Source of the DNA: Bog-159 sp050008575
Lineage (GTDB): Bacteria; Acidobacteriota; Terriglobia; Bryobacterales; Bryobacteraceae
Assembly: GCA_050008575.1 (NCBI GenBank)
Contig: JBEKMJ010000021.1
Coordinates: 1 to 64,000, forward strand
Direction of reading: 5' to 3'
DNA length: 64,000 nt
Of the stretch, positions 9,466 to 17,647 are shown in pieces. Position numbers and translations under genes: made by a program. Each line of letters starts with the position of its first letter. The first letter of the stretch is position 1. A model generated the notes under the pieces. The model saw only the letters and a list, made by a program, of their open reading frames with translations. It did no database searches and was not told the DNA's origin.

Positions 9466-9648
9466 TCAGGCGGCTTCTAGCGCCTGTACTACGATGGCTA
9501 CGTCCAGCGACGACGCACACCGGGGGCAGCGCTGTCCGGGCGATACCCGCGCCCGTTTCCCTATCATATCGATGGCCGCTGGTACCGTGTGGGTGCAAAT
9601 CGGACAATGTGCCAATCCGCTCACGCCTTTCGCCACGACTAGTTTCAT
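9466..9648 (-). CDS. Small zinc-ribbon protein
   Basis: 60 residues from the ATG at 9648, which follows GGGAAGAAG, a good Shine-Dalgarno; an upstream in-frame GTG (9669) is the alternative. CPIC and CPRC knuckles separated by about 25 residues form a rubredoxin-like or zinc-ribbon fold. Function unknown. A second tiny zinc ribbon lies downstream on the same strand. Confidence 0.55.
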   Translation of the reverse strand: MKLVVAKGVSGLAHCPICTHTVPAAIDMIGKRARVSPGQRCPRCASSLDVAIVVQALEAA

Positions 9649-9727
9649 GGTCTTCTTCCCTCTCACCACATCGGACGCGAAAACCAGGGCCCAGGTTGTA
9701 CCAATTTACAAACTTTTTCAAATCCAT

Positions 9728-9762
9728 CCACCAGCCACTGTCCACCGGCCACCAGCCACCGG
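9728..9762 (+). repeat. Copy of the CCACCAGCC short repeat
   Basis: Imperfect tandem of CCACCAGCCAC-type units just upstream of the DUF3467 gene. The same words recur in the linker of the ABC-F gene (about 1570-1606) and at 11,582-11,640. Confidence 0.7.
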
Positions 9763-9782
9763 GTTTGTGTCACCATGTCCAT

Positions 9783-10076
9783 ATGAACCAACCCCTACCG
9801 CCCAAGATCCAGATGAGCAACCTGCCGGAATACCGGGAGGGCTACGCCAACAGCGTGCAGATCCGCGTAAACCTCTGGGACTTTTTCCTGCTCTTCGGCT
9901 TGGTCAACCAAACGGCGCCCGATAACGTCAATATCCAGAATTTTCAGGGAGTTTACCTCAGCCCGCAACAGGCCAAGGCATTGCTCAACGTCCTCACGCA
10001 GAACGTCAACCAGTACGAAACCGCGTTCGGCGAGATCAAGCTCGAGCCGCACCCGCCGGCCGGGACCGTCCAGTGA
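9783..10076 (+). CDS. DUF3467 family protein
   Basis: 97 residues from the ATG at 9783; the longer in-frame opening upstream runs through repeat DNA and is not credible. Conserved features of DUF3467 are YANSVQIRVNLWDFFLLFG near the N-terminus and VYLSPQQAKALLNVL in the second half. These small soluble proteins occur widely and have no known function. The gene ends in GTGA, overlapping the start of the glycosyltransferase gene, so the two are probably cotranscribed and translationally coupled. Confidence 0.8.
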   Translation: MNQPLPPKIQMSNLPEYREGYANSVQIRVNLWDFFLLFGLVNQTAPDNVNIQNFQGVYLSPQQAKALLNVLTQNVNQYETAFGEIKLEPHPPAGTVQ

Positions 10077-11602
10077 CCGCGGAGCCCGCCCGCCGCCGGC
10101 GCATCCGTCCTGAAACCTACCTTTTCTTCCTGGCGCTGTTTGCCTTCGTCGTTTTGCTCTCGCACGCGCCGCTGCTGCGCCTGCCCTACTATTGGGATGA
10201 ACTGGGACAGTTCATACCAGCCGCGCTGGATCTATTTCACGGGGGTGGTGGCGCCGCCGCCTGGATTCCGCATTCCACCGTCCCCAACGCGCATCCGCCG
10301 GGTGTGATGGCGTACCTCGCCGCCTTTTGGACCGTGGCCGGATATTCGGTAGTGTCGACGCGCATCGCCATGCTGCTGGTGGCGTCCGTGGCCGTCCTGG
10401 TAGCGTTCCTGCTGGCTATCGAGTTGTGCCGCAACGTGCGCGGCGCGCCAGCCTTCATGGCCGTGTTCCTGCTGTGCTGCTCGCCGCTGTTCTTCGCCCA
10501 GGCCATGCTGGCGCAACTGGATATGCCGGCCATGCTCTTCACTTGCCTGGCGCTGCTGCTGTTCCTGCAGGATAAAACGCGTCTGGCCGCCATGGCGTGC
10601 GTGGCATTGGTTCTCGTTAAGGAAACCGGACTGCTGGCGCCGCTCCTGTTCGGCGTATACCTCTTATACGAAAAGCGGCGCCGCGACGCCGCCTGGTTTC
10701 TGCTGCCCGCCGCCGCATTGGGTTGCTGGCTGCTGGTCCTGGCACGCGGCACCGGACACCTGTTCGGCAACACCGAATTCACCCGTTACAACCTGTACTA
10801 TCCGTTCCACCCGGTGCGCTTCGCCTTCGCGCTCGGCCGGCGCCTCTATTACCTGTTCTTTCAGGATTTCCACTGGATCGGGACCATCGCCATCCTGCTG
10901 GCCTGGCGCCGCGGCATCTTCGGCGCCCGCGCCTGGCGCGTCGCTTGGCTCCTGATCGGCATCCACGTGCTATTCCTCAGCGCCGTCGGCGGAGCCATGC
11001 TGGAGCGCTACCTGCTCCCGGTGCTGCCGGTGGTCTACACGGCGATGGTGGCGGCTATGTCGATCTACAAAGGCCCCTTGAAAATTGCCTGCCAGGTTGC
11101 GCTCCTGGCCGGGTTGATCGCCGGCAATTTTTGGAACCCGCCCTATCCGTTTCCTTTCGAAAACAACCTGGCCTTCACCGACTTCGTGGGGTTGCAGCAG
11201 ACTGCCGCGGAATTCGTCTCACGAAACTATCCAGGCGAGCGGATCGCCACCGTGTGGCCCCTCACCTCCGCGCTCAGCCGCCCCGAATTCGGTTACGTCC
11301 GTCGCGCCATTCCGGTCCACAGCCTGCCGGATTTCACCGCAATCGGCGTGGACCGCACCGGTTGGCAACGCGACGCGCGCATCCTGGTGTTCTTCTCGCG
11401 CATGTGGGAGCCGCCCTGGAGCTGGACCCACATCGAGCTGGTGCGCAAGATCTGGCGCCACTTCTATGGCTATGAGCCGGAACTCACGAGTCCCGAAATG
11501 CGGAGCCGGCCGCTCACGCCGGTGGCCCGCTGGCAGCGTCGCGGCCAGTGGATTGAAGTCTACGAAGTCAGCCCGCCCATTCCACCAGCCACCAGCCACT
11601 AA
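10073..11602 (+). CDS. GT39/ArnT-like polytopic membrane glycosyltransferase
   Basis: 509 residues with about ten hydrophobic membrane segments. An acidic motif (YYWDELGQF) lies in the first extracytoplasmic loop, as in PMT/ArnT-type GT-C enzymes that transfer sugars from a polyprenyl-phosphate donor to lipid or protein. The GTG start overlaps the DUF3467 stop. The last residues (PPATSH) and the stop codon are encoded by the CCACCAGCC repeat array that follows, so the native C-terminus has been replaced or extended. Acceptor and donor are not predictable. Confidence 0.8.
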   Translation: MTAEPARRRRIRPETYLFFLALFAFVVLLSHAPLLRLPYYWDELGQFIPAALDLFHGGGGAAAWIPHSTVPNAHPPGVMAYLAAFWTVAGYSVVSTRIAMLLVASVAVLVAFLLAIELCRNVRGAPAFMAVFLLCCSPLFFAQAMLAQLDMPAMLFTCLALLLFLQDKTRLAAMACVALVLVKETGLLAPLLFGVYLLYEKRRRDAAWFLLPAAALGCWLLVLARGTGHLFGNTEFTRYNLYYPFHPVRFAFALGRRLYYLFFQDFHWIGTIAILLAWRRGIFGARAWRVAWLLIGIHVLFLSAVGGAMLERYLLPVLPVVYTAMVAAMSIYKGPLKIACQVALLAGLIAGNFWNPPYPFPFENNLAFTDFVGLQQTAAEFVSRNYPGERIATVWPLTSALSRPEFGYVRRAIPVHSLPDFTAIGVDRTGWQRDARILVFFSRMWEPPWSWTHIELVRKIWRHFYGYEPELTSPEMRSRPLTPVARWQRRGQWIEVYEVSPPIPPATSH

Positions 11603-11678
11603 CCACCAGCCACTAACCACCAGCCACTAACCACCAGCCACGGCGGGCTATGCCCGCAAGGCGAGCTATGCTCGCACC
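11582..11678 (+). repeat. CCACCAGCCACTAA tandem array plus two hairpin modules
   Basis: About four near-perfect 14-base units run to 11,640, followed by two small palindromes (GCGGGCTATGCCCGC and GCGAGCTATGCTCGC). The array contains the stop codon of the upstream glycosyltransferase. The second hairpin contains the stop codon of the convergent SDR gene. Confidence 0.85.
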
Positions 11679-12523
11679 GGCGCGTTAGGGTCGAACAAAG
11701 GAATCGCGCGCCCGTCGATATCGGTGAAGCCATACTCCTTCGCCAGTTCCGCCGCCCAGAGCAACTGGCCCGTCTTGCCAACCACCTCCGGGTCGGCCGC
11801 CAAAGCGGCCGCCGCGCGACCGATATATTCCACAGACTCGCTCAAATCGAAGCGGAATTGCTTCTTAATCGCCTCGGTGGTCATGTGCATGAGCACCCTC
11901 TCGGTACGCATGAAGCCCGGATTGAGTCCCACCACCGCTACCTGCGATTTTTCCAAGTCCCGGCCCATATCCGCGACCAGCCGGTTCAGAAACTCGTGGC
12001 CCAGATCCCACAGAACCTGTCCACGATACGCCGACGGATCGGGATGCAGATTGTCGGTCACGTGAACGATCAGTCCGCTGCGCTGCTTCACCATGATCCG
12101 CGCGGCATGTACGCTGGTGAGCCACGCGGCGTTGATCGTCGAGGCAGTGTCGCGCCAGATACCGGCGCTCAGATCCCAAAACGGCTTCGACCATTCCGGC
12201 ATGAAATTCGCGCCCCAGGCGGAATCGACCATCAGGTCGAGCCGCCCCTGCTCCTCTTTCACGCGCCGGAACAACGCAGCCGTCTCCTCTTCGTTACCCA
12301 AATCGGCGCGCACCGGGATGCCCTGGCCGCCGCGCGCGCGGACTTCCTCGGCGGTATCTTCCACGGTGCCCGGCGCGCCGTCCGCGGGCTTGGGTCCCAG
12401 GCGCGAGCTGCGCGCCGCGACATACACGGTGGCGCCGGCATCGCCGAGCGCCAGCGCGATGCCTCTGCCCGCGCCGCGGCTGGCGCCCCCGACCACGGCG
12501 ATCTTCCCTTGTAATGGTTTCAT
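11666..12523 (-). CDS. SDR-family oxidoreductase with an atypical active site
   Basis: 285 residues from the ATG at 12,523; an upstream in-frame start at 12,553 is possible but would overlap a likely operator. The N-terminal Rossmann motif GGASRGAGRGIA binds NAD(P). Resemblance is to the DHRS1-like branch. The usual YxxxK is YRGQV here, so the catalytic lysine is missing, and the Ser position is not canonical. It may be a non-catalytic or altered SDR. It is divergent from a WYL regulator with a short palindrome between them, so that regulator may control it. Its last residues and stop lie in a repeat hairpin. Confidence 0.8.
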   Translation of the reverse strand: MKPLQGKIAVVGGASRGAGRGIALALGDAGATVYVAARSSRLGPKPADGAPGTVEDTAEEVRARGGQGIPVRADLGNEEETAALFRRVKEEQGRLDLMVDSAWGANFMPEWSKPFWDLSAGIWRDTASTINAAWLTSVHAARIMVKQRSGLIVHVTDNLHPDPSAYRGQVLWDLGHEFLNRLVADMGRDLEKSQVAVVGLNPGFMRTERVLMHMTTEAIKKQFRFDLSESVEYIGRAAAALAADPEVVGKTGQLLWAAELAKEYGFTDIDGRAIPLFDPNAPVRA

Positions 12524-12547
12524 GTCGGTAATGTAACCGGGCATTCC

Positions 12548-12562
12548 TGACACCTTTTGTCA
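12548..12562. promoter_or_regulatory. Perfect inverted repeat TGACA-N5-TGTCA, probable operator
   Basis: It lies in the 62-base gap between the divergent SDR and WYL-regulator genes, 23 bases before the regulator ATG. A site here could control both genes; the regulator itself is the obvious candidate binder. Confidence 0.5.
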
Positions 12563-12585
12563 TATTTGCCTGCTAGAGTTTTTCT

Positions 12586-13632
12586 ATGCGCGCCGACCGG
12601 CTGCTTTCAATCCTTCTTCTGCTGCAAGTACACCGCAGAGTCACCGCCCGCGACCTTGCCAAACGTCTGGAGGTGTCTGAACGCACCGTGCTCCGCGACA
12701 TGGATGCGCTCAGCGGAGCGGGCGTTCCGGTGCTGGCCGAGCGCGGCGCCGGCGGCGGCTGGAGCCTGGTCGAAGGCTATCAGACCAAGCTCACCGGGTT
12801 GAGCGCGGCCGAAATCCAGTCGCTGTTTCTGGCGCGCCCCCCTCGGCTGATGGCCGATCTGGGGCTGGCGCAGGAGGCCGACGCGGCCATGATCAAGCTG
12901 CAGGCCTCGCTGCCGGCCGGTTCCCGCCAGTACGCCGATTTTGCGCGGCAGCGGATTCTGGTGGATACCCGCGGCTGGCGCGATCCCGCGGAATCGGTGG
13001 CCTGCCTGCCGGTGCTGTTGGATGCGCTCTGGCGCGAGCGCCAGGTGCGCTTCGTCTACAGCCGCGTGCTGGGCGAAGCGGGCGAACGCACCGCCCATCC
13101 GCTGGGTCTGGTGGCCAAGGGGAGTACCTGGTATCTGGTGGCGCGCGTGGAGCGCCCCGCGGACGACCTGCGCACCTATCGTGTGTCGCGCATTCGCGAA
13201 GCGGCCATTCTCGAGCAACCCGCCGCCCGCCCGCCCGGATTCGATCTGGCCGCCTATTGGGAGCGCTCGGCCACGGAGTTCCGCGACAAGCTGCCGCGGT
13301 ATTACGCCACTTTCCGGGCCGGCTCCGGCGTGATGCAATGGGTGCGCTACCGCGGCTGGCGATTGGAAGAAGAAAGTGTGGAAGGGGAATTGGTGCGTAT
13401 ACGGCTGCGCTTCGACGCGGAAGACGAAGCCATCCAGTTTGCGCTGAGTTTCGGCGGTCGCATCGAAGTGATTGAGCCGCCCGAACTGCGGGACAAAGTC
13501 GTTGCCGGCGCGCAGGCTACCGTGGCACTATATCGAATCGTGGGGCAGGACTCCAGTCCTGCGGCCGACGTCCACGTCGGCCTGGGCGCGCCGCGAAAAG
13601 GGGGCCGGTCTGGAGACCCGCCGCAGGCGTAG
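12586..13632 (+). CDS. YafY-type HTH/WYL-domain transcriptional regulator
   Basis: 348 residues. An N-terminal winged HTH (residues 1-60, with VTARDLAKRLEVSERTVLRD) is followed by a WYL sensor domain (about 140-220, including LVAKGSTWYLVARV) and a C-terminal WCX-like extension. WYL proteins bind ligands or nucleic acids and repress or activate nearby genes. The last roughly 30 residues, from GQDSSPAAD on, are translated from a palindromic repeat, and the stop codon also comes from it. The native protein probably ended near VALYRIV. Confidence 0.87.
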   Translation: MRADRLLSILLLLQVHRRVTARDLAKRLEVSERTVLRDMDALSGAGVPVLAERGAGGGWSLVEGYQTKLTGLSAAEIQSLFLARPPRLMADLGLAQEADAAMIKLQASLPAGSRQYADFARQRILVDTRGWRDPAESVACLPVLLDALWRERQVRFVYSRVLGEAGERTAHPLGLVAKGSTWYLVARVERPADDLRTYRVSRIREAAILEQPAARPPGFDLAAYWERSATEFRDKLPRYYATFRAGSGVMQWVRYRGWRLEEESVEGELVRIRLRFDAEDEAIQFALSFGGRIEVIEPPELRDKVVAGAQATVALYRIVGQDSSPAADVHVGLGAPRKGGRSGDPPQA

Positions 13633-13645
13633 ACGCCTGCCCCAC
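13540..13645. repeat. Complete modular palindromic repeat, partly coding
   Basis: Bounded by GTGGGGCAGG (13,540-13,549) and CCTGCCCCAC (13,636-13,645). Internal hairpins include GGACTCCAGTCC, CCGACGTCCACGTCGG and GGCGTAGACGCC. It is read through by the WYL-regulator gene and ends seven bases before the convergent dGTPase-like gene. Confidence 0.9.
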
Positions 13646-13651
13646 GGCGGC

Positions 13652-14767
13652 TCACGCCCCCAGCATCTGCTGATACGTGCGCTGGAAGAATCCGTCGGTC
13701 ATCCCGGCGATGTAATCGCAGACCACGCGGTAGGCAGGCTCCCCTGGAATCAGTTCGCCGTATGAAGCCGGCAGCCGCTCCGGGTATTCCAAGAAAAAAT
13801 CGAAGAGTTGCGCGATCATGCCGGCCGCGCGGTCGCGCTCCTCGCACAATGCCGGCGCGGTATATACGTGCCGGTGCAGGAATCGCTTCAAATCGCGATT
13901 GGCCGTCCCCGTTTCCGGTGTGAACGCAGCCAAACGCTCGGAATGCCGCCGCACGTCCTCCACGGTCCCGACTCCGGCTTCGGAGGCCCGGCGCACCGTG
14001 CCATTGATCAGGCCGGATACCAGGGCGTCGATCAGGGAGCGCAGCGTCTCGTGAAAGCGGGCGTTCTCCGGCGCGCCGGGGAACTGCTGCTCGGCCGCCT
14101 CGTAGAGTTCCGCGTAGTAGGGCGCCTCCGCGGCCACCTCCTCGGAGCACAGCAGGCCGGCGGACACGGCATCGTCCAGGTCGGCGGTATTATAGGCGAT
14201 CTCATCGGCCAGATCGATGAGCTGCGCTTCCAGCGGCGGCCGCAAGCCCGGCAGATACTCCTCCAACTCGGGACTCTCGCCAGGGCCGAAATCGCGCGAA
14301 TGCTTGGCAATGCCTTCGCGCACTTCGAAAGACAGGTTCAGTCCCGGAAATCGCGCGTAACGTTGTTCGAAACTCTCCACGATGCGCACCGCGTGCAGGT
14401 TGTGGTCGAAGCGCGCACCGAAGCGTTTCATCTGCTCATCCAGGGCGTCCTCGCCGGCGTGAGAGAAAGGCGGATGGCCGATGTCGTGGGCCAGCGCCAG
14501 AGCTTCGGTCAGATCCTCATCGAGACCCAGAACGGCGGCCACCGTGCGCGCGATCTGCGCCACTTCGATGGTGTGTGTCAGCCGGTTCCGGAAATGGTCG
14601 CACAGGCCGGGCGTGAACACTTGCGTCTTGGCTTCCAACCGGCGGAAGGCGCGCGCATGTACCACGCGGTCGCGGTCGCGCTGAAACGCGTTACGGTAAG
14701 GATGCGCGGCTTCCGGGTAGCGCCGCCCCAAGCTGCGCTCCACCGGAAACCGGAGATGGCCCAGCAT
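13652..14767 (-). CDS. dGTPase-like HD-domain triphosphohydrolase
   Basis: 371 residues from the ATG at 14,767; the longer opening to 15,118 overlaps the TPR gene in another frame and lacks homology. The HD signature is complete: RLTHTIEVAQIA supplies the first His, and ALAHDIGHPPFSHAGE the His-Asp pair. A downstream Asp in LADEIAYNTADLDD matches the metal site. The length and N-terminus (RRYPEAAHPYRNAFQRDRDR) fit the dGTPase-like subgroup lacking the large insertions of E. coli Dgt. It would hydrolyse dNTPs to deoxynucleoside plus triphosphate. It lies just downstream of the TPR gene (11-base gap), so they may be cotranscribed. Confidence 0.9.
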   Translation of the reverse strand: MLGHLRFPVERSLGRRYPEAAHPYRNAFQRDRDRVVHARAFRRLEAKTQVFTPGLCDHFRNRLTHTIEVAQIARTVAAVLGLDEDLTEALALAHDIGHPPFSHAGEDALDEQMKRFGARFDHNLHAVRIVESFEQRYARFPGLNLSFEVREGIAKHSRDFGPGESPELEEYLPGLRPPLEAQLIDLADEIAYNTADLDDAVSAGLLCSEEVAAEAPYYAELYEAAEQQFPGAPENARFHETLRSLIDALVSGLINGTVRRASEAGVGTVEDVRRHSERLAAFTPETGTANRDLKRFLHRHVYTAPALCEERDRAAGMIAQLFDFFLEYPERLPASYGELIPGEPAYRVVCDYIAGMTDGFFQRTYQQMLGA

Positions 14768-14778
14768 GGCTGACCCGG

Positions 14779-15480
14779 CTACTGGGGCGGCAGTTCGGCA
14801 TAAGCCTGAATAGCCATCTGGCTTATCGGACCGGGCTTGGCGCGCAGGGGATCCAGCAGTTTCCGCGCTTCGGCGGGCTTGGTGTGCGCCAGCAATTTTG
14901 CCAGCACCACTGCCGCCTGGTCCTTGGACACGAAAACGGTAGGATCGGCCATCAGGGATCGCAGCGTTTTCTCGCCCAAATCGAGCCTGCCCTCGGCGAA
15001 CTGAACTTGGCCGAGCGAAAGCTTGGCGAGCGAGGCATACTTCTTGCCGGCGGAATCGGCCACCGCGCCGAAGCGCTTGTCGGCTTCGCCCAGCTTGCCT
15101 TCGTCGGCGGCGGTGCAACCCAGATAATATTCCGCGATGTAGCCTTCGTCCGTGCCTGAATATTTGGCGGCCAGTTCGCTGAATGCCTTGACGGCTTCCT
15201 TGTCTTTGGCCTCTTGCGTCGGGAACGTGAGGGTTGCGCCCGGAGACGCCTGGCCGACGGCGGCTTCCTCGACGGCCATGGCTTTCGCCAGCGCATCCTG
15301 GCGCACGACATGCTGATGGTTCCGGTAAACGAAGATGAGAACCACGAGAGCGGCTACCGCCAGCGCCACCGCGCCATAGCGGACGATCTCGGTCCGGTGT
15401 TCTTCAAAAAAATCGACTGTGTGCCCGACTTCGAGCGCAAACTTGTCGGACTTCAACTCTTTACGGGTGATTCTGGCCAC
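14779..15480 (-). CDS. Single-pass membrane TPR protein (YfgM/CpoB-like)
   Basis: 233 residues. A short basic N-terminus is followed by one membrane segment (about residues 35-52, VALAVAALVVLIFVY) and a helical TPR-like C-terminal domain (about 60-230) in the periplasm. This is the layout of the TPR_21 family that includes YfgM, a SecYEG-associated chaperone factor. SecG is encoded about 0.8 kb away on the other strand, but no direct link is shown. The gene is divergent from the MerR regulator and probably precedes the dGTPase-like gene in one transcript. Confidence 0.8.
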   Translation of the reverse strand: MARITRKELKSDKFALEVGHTVDFFEEHRTEIVRYGAVALAVAALVVLIFVYRNHQHVVRQDALAKAMAVEEAAVGQASPGATLTFPTQEAKDKEAVKAFSELAAKYSGTDEGYIAEYYLGCTAADEGKLGEADKRFGAVADSAGKKYASLAKLSLGQVQFAEGRLDLGEKTLRSLMADPTVFVSKDQAAVVLAKLLAHTKPAEARKLLDPLRAKPGPISQMAIQAYAELPPQ

Positions 15481-15576
15481 GAAAACCTCAGGTTGGAAAG
15501 CCCTATCTTAGCACAGTGGGACGGGCCTCCCGGCCAGTATCCCCGAAGCTCCCCCCAAAAGATCTGCAATTGCCTA

Positions 15577-15604
15577 TTGACACCGCCCGCCACTAAAGTA
15601 CAAT
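15577..15604 (+). promoter_or_regulatory. Near-consensus sigma-70 promoter of the MerR gene
   Basis: TTGACA (15,577-15,582), a 16-base spacer, then TACAAT (15,599-15,604). Transcription would begin near 15,611, which rules against an ATG at 15,610 and supports the ATG at 15,646 as the start of the regulator. Confidence 0.7.
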
Positions 15605-15645
15605 CCAGAATGGCGGCTATTTTTCCAAACCGAAAGCGGGGCGAA

Positions 15646-16146
15646 ATGTTCAAAACAAAAAAACTGCGGACTGCTGCATTGCCCGGCAGCGACCAATACA
15701 CCAGCACCGATGTGGCCCGGATCTGCGGCGTGAGCCTGCGCCAGTTGCAATGGTGGGACGAGCGGAGCGTTGTCTCCCCGCGCCAGGACGGCCATAAACG
15801 CGTTTACCTGGCGCAGGAAGTTCTGGAGGTTTCCGTGATCGCCGAGCTGCGGCGGAAGGGGTTTTCGCTCCAGAAAATCCGGCGGGTGCTGCGTTTCCTG
15901 CAGAAGGACATGGGCAAGCGCTTGAGCGACGCTCTCCAGAGCGAATCGGAAACGCATTTGCTGACCGACGGCAAATCCATCTATTTGGAAGAAGCGCCGG
16001 ACCGCATCATCGATCTGCTGAAGAACGCGCGCCAGCCCATGTTTCTGGTGTGCGTCAGCGATCAGGTGCGGCGGCTCGCGCAAGGCTTGAAGAAGCCGGC
16101 GCGTTCCGAAGTGGGCCGCCCCGTCCGTAAAGCCCGCGCCATATAA
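15646..16146 (+). CDS. MerR-family transcriptional regulator
   Basis: 166 residues. The N-terminal MerR helix-turn-helix (TSTDVARICGVSLRQLQWW, about residues 18-37) and wing are followed by the second helix-turn-helix region with FSLQKIRRVLRFL. The C-terminal portion (about 95-166) has no recognised ligand-binding domain and no Cys pair typical of metal-sensing MerR proteins. A longer in-frame start at 15,610 is disfavoured because it lies directly behind the -10 element. Target genes are unknown. Confidence 0.85.
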   Translation: MFKTKKLRTAALPGSDQYTSTDVARICGVSLRQLQWWDERSVVSPRQDGHKRVYLAQEVLEVSVIAELRRKGFSLQKIRRVLRFLQKDMGKRLSDALQSESETHLLTDGKSIYLEEAPDRIIDLLKNARQPMFLVCVSDQVRRLAQGLKKPARSEVGRPVRKARAI

Positions 16147-16191
16147 GGCGGCACAGGCGGTAGCACAGGCTTCAGCCGGCGGAGGCCACGT

Positions 16192-16221
16192 TTGACCCGC
16201 GGCTATCCGATTTCCTATACT
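16192..16221 (+). promoter_or_regulatory. Putative sigma-70 promoter of secG
   Basis: TTGACC (16,192-16,197), an 18-base spacer and TATACT (16,216-16,221), 11 bases before the SecG start. The leader would be very short. An AGGAA Shine-Dalgarno follows the -10. Confidence 0.55.
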
Positions 16222-16232
16222 ATAGGAACGCG

Positions 16233-16646
16233 ATGTTGATTCTTCTAACGATTATCCACGTAATAGTTTGCGTCTTCCTGATCATTGTGGTGCTGCTGCA
16301 AAGCGGGAAGGCGGCCGATCTGGCGGGTGCGTTTGGCGGCATGGGCTCGCAGACGGCTTTCGGTCCGCGCGGCTCGGCGACCCTGCTTTCGAGAGTGACC
16401 ACGGCGTCGGCCATCGTTTTCATGATCACGTCGCTATCGCTTTCGATCCTGGCTACGCGCGGGTCGTCCGGCGGCGCCAAGACGGTTCTGGATTCAGCGC
16501 CCGCGGGCACGCAGACCGCGCCGGCTAAGGCGCCCGCTCCGGCGAAGGGCCCGGCCCTGCAACTGCCGAACGGCAAGTCCGTACCGTTGAACATCCCCGC
16601 CCGGCCGCCGCAAGGCCGGCCGGCGCCGGCCCCAGCGAAGAAGTAG
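16233..16646 (+). CDS. secG: Preprotein translocase subunit SecG
   Basis: 137 residues. Two membrane helices (about 1-22 and 55-76) flank the conserved SecG motif LLQSGKAADLAGAFGG and FGPRGSATLLSRVT. SecG is the small accessory subunit of the SecYEG channel and stimulates SecA-driven export. The C-terminus is an unusually long Ala/Pro-rich tail (about 85-137). It lies just upstream of tRNA-Leu, an arrangement seen in many bacteria. Confidence 0.93.
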   Translation: MLILLTIIHVIVCVFLIIVVLLQSGKAADLAGAFGGMGSQTAFGPRGSATLLSRVTTASAIVFMITSLSLSILATRGSSGGAKTVLDSAPAGTQTAPAKAPAPAKGPALQLPNGKSVPLNIPARPPQGRPAPAPAKK

Positions 16647-16653
16647 CGCCCCT

Positions 16654-16740
16654 GCGGAGGTGGCGGAATTGGCAGACGCACTAGCTTGAGGTGCTAGCGG
16701 GAGCAATCTCGTGGGGGTTCAAGTCCCCCTCTCCGCACCA
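16654..16740 (+). tRNA. tRNA-Leu (anticodon GAG)
   Basis: 87 bases including an encoded CCA. The acceptor stem GCGGAGG pairs with TCTCCGC (one G-T pair), the anticodon stem CTAGC/GCTAG encloses loop TTGAGGT with anticodon GAG, and a long variable arm and a GTTCAAGTC T-loop region are present. The long variable arm is typical of class II tRNA-Leu. The 3' half is duplicated in degenerate form at 19,528-19,583, marking it as the integration site of the following island. Confidence 0.95.
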
Positions 16741-17166
16741 GATTCATTTTAAAGTAGTTAATAGCGCTGTTCAGAGATGGGCGGCGTTGCTGGTTTGGCG
16801 CCACTGTAACAGGAATTGTAACAAGTGGTAGAAGATTCACGGCTTACGCTGCTCGCGATGTGCAAGGCTTTATTTTGCCAGCTTCCTGCGGGCTTCCTCT
16901 AATACTGTGCCGGGCTTGTTCCGGCAGTTCCCGAATCCGGAACGCTTCCGCGATGGCGCGTGTACCGCATACAGGCGGCTGGCATATAAATTCCGTTCTC
17001 ATGTCGATTCGGCTACACCCCGTTCGACGTATCAGCAGAGAGCCAGTACGAAAGCGAGCAACAGCGATCCAACTGGCTCTCAATCTGAGTTCACTGGTTA
17101 GCCAACGAATAGCTGAACCCGAAAACAAGCCACACAACCATCGCTCAACCCAAAGGAGATTTCGCA
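16741..17166. other. Gene-free left end of the island
   Basis: 426 bases between the tRNA and the YciI gene. No reading frame here has recognisable family features, and no repeat of the palindromic family is present. The end contains a strong Shine-Dalgarno (AAAGGAG) for the next gene. It may be residue of deleted island DNA. Confidence 0.5.
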
Positions 17167-17604
17167 ATGCGATTCATGGTCATCGTCAAAGCAACCGCAG
17201 AGTCGGAAAAAGAAGGCGCCCTCCCCGATCCACAGCTCATGGCCGAGATGGGCAAGTACAACGAAGAGCTCAGCAAGGCTGGCGTCCTGCTCGCCCTCGA
17301 TGGCCTCCATCCAAGCTCCAAAGGCGCACGCGTCAAATTCTCCGGCAAGTCTCGTACCGTCGTCGACGGCCCCTTCACCGAGGCCAAGGAGCTCATCGCC
17401 GGTTTCTCGATCTTGCAGGTCAAGTCCCTCGAAGAGGCCATCGAGTGGGTCAAGCGTGGCCCCAACTGCGGCGCCGGCGACTACGAAGTCGAAATCCGCC
17501 AGGTCTTTGAGATGGAAGACTTCGCACCCATCCTGTCCGAAGAGCAGATCCAGCACAAAGTAGAGCGCCGAGCTCAGTTGCCAAATCAGACCGCCAACAA
17601 ATAG
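17167..17604 (+). CDS. YciI-family protein
   Basis: 145 residues with the YCII alpha-beta barrel signature: N-terminal MRFMVIVKA, the conserved LLALDGLHPS and VVDGPFTEAKELIAGF (with the Asp-Gly-Pro-Phe motif), and EEAIEWVKRGP. This DGPF subgroup is characteristically encoded next to an ECF sigma factor in Actinobacteria, Acidobacteria and Proteobacteria, as here (gap 43 bases). An enzymatic or ligand-sensing role is suspected in the family but unproven. It follows the strong Shine-Dalgarno AAAGGAG and lies inside the tRNA-Leu island. Confidence 0.88.
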   Translation: MRFMVIVKATAESEKEGALPDPQLMAEMGKYNEELSKAGVLLALDGLHPSSKGARVKFSGKSRTVVDGPFTEAKELIAGFSILQVKSLEEAIEWVKRGPNCGAGDYEVEIRQVFEMEDFAPILSEEQIQHKVERRAQLPNQTANK

Positions 17605-17647
17605 CCGCACTTGCATCCATGGATCGAAGCTGGTGTGATCGGTAGCA

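Noticed and set aside
14768..15118. N-terminal extension of the dGTPase-like protein
   Set aside because: The added 117 codons are the out-of-frame shadow of the TPR gene; the conserved protein starts at the ATG at 14,767.
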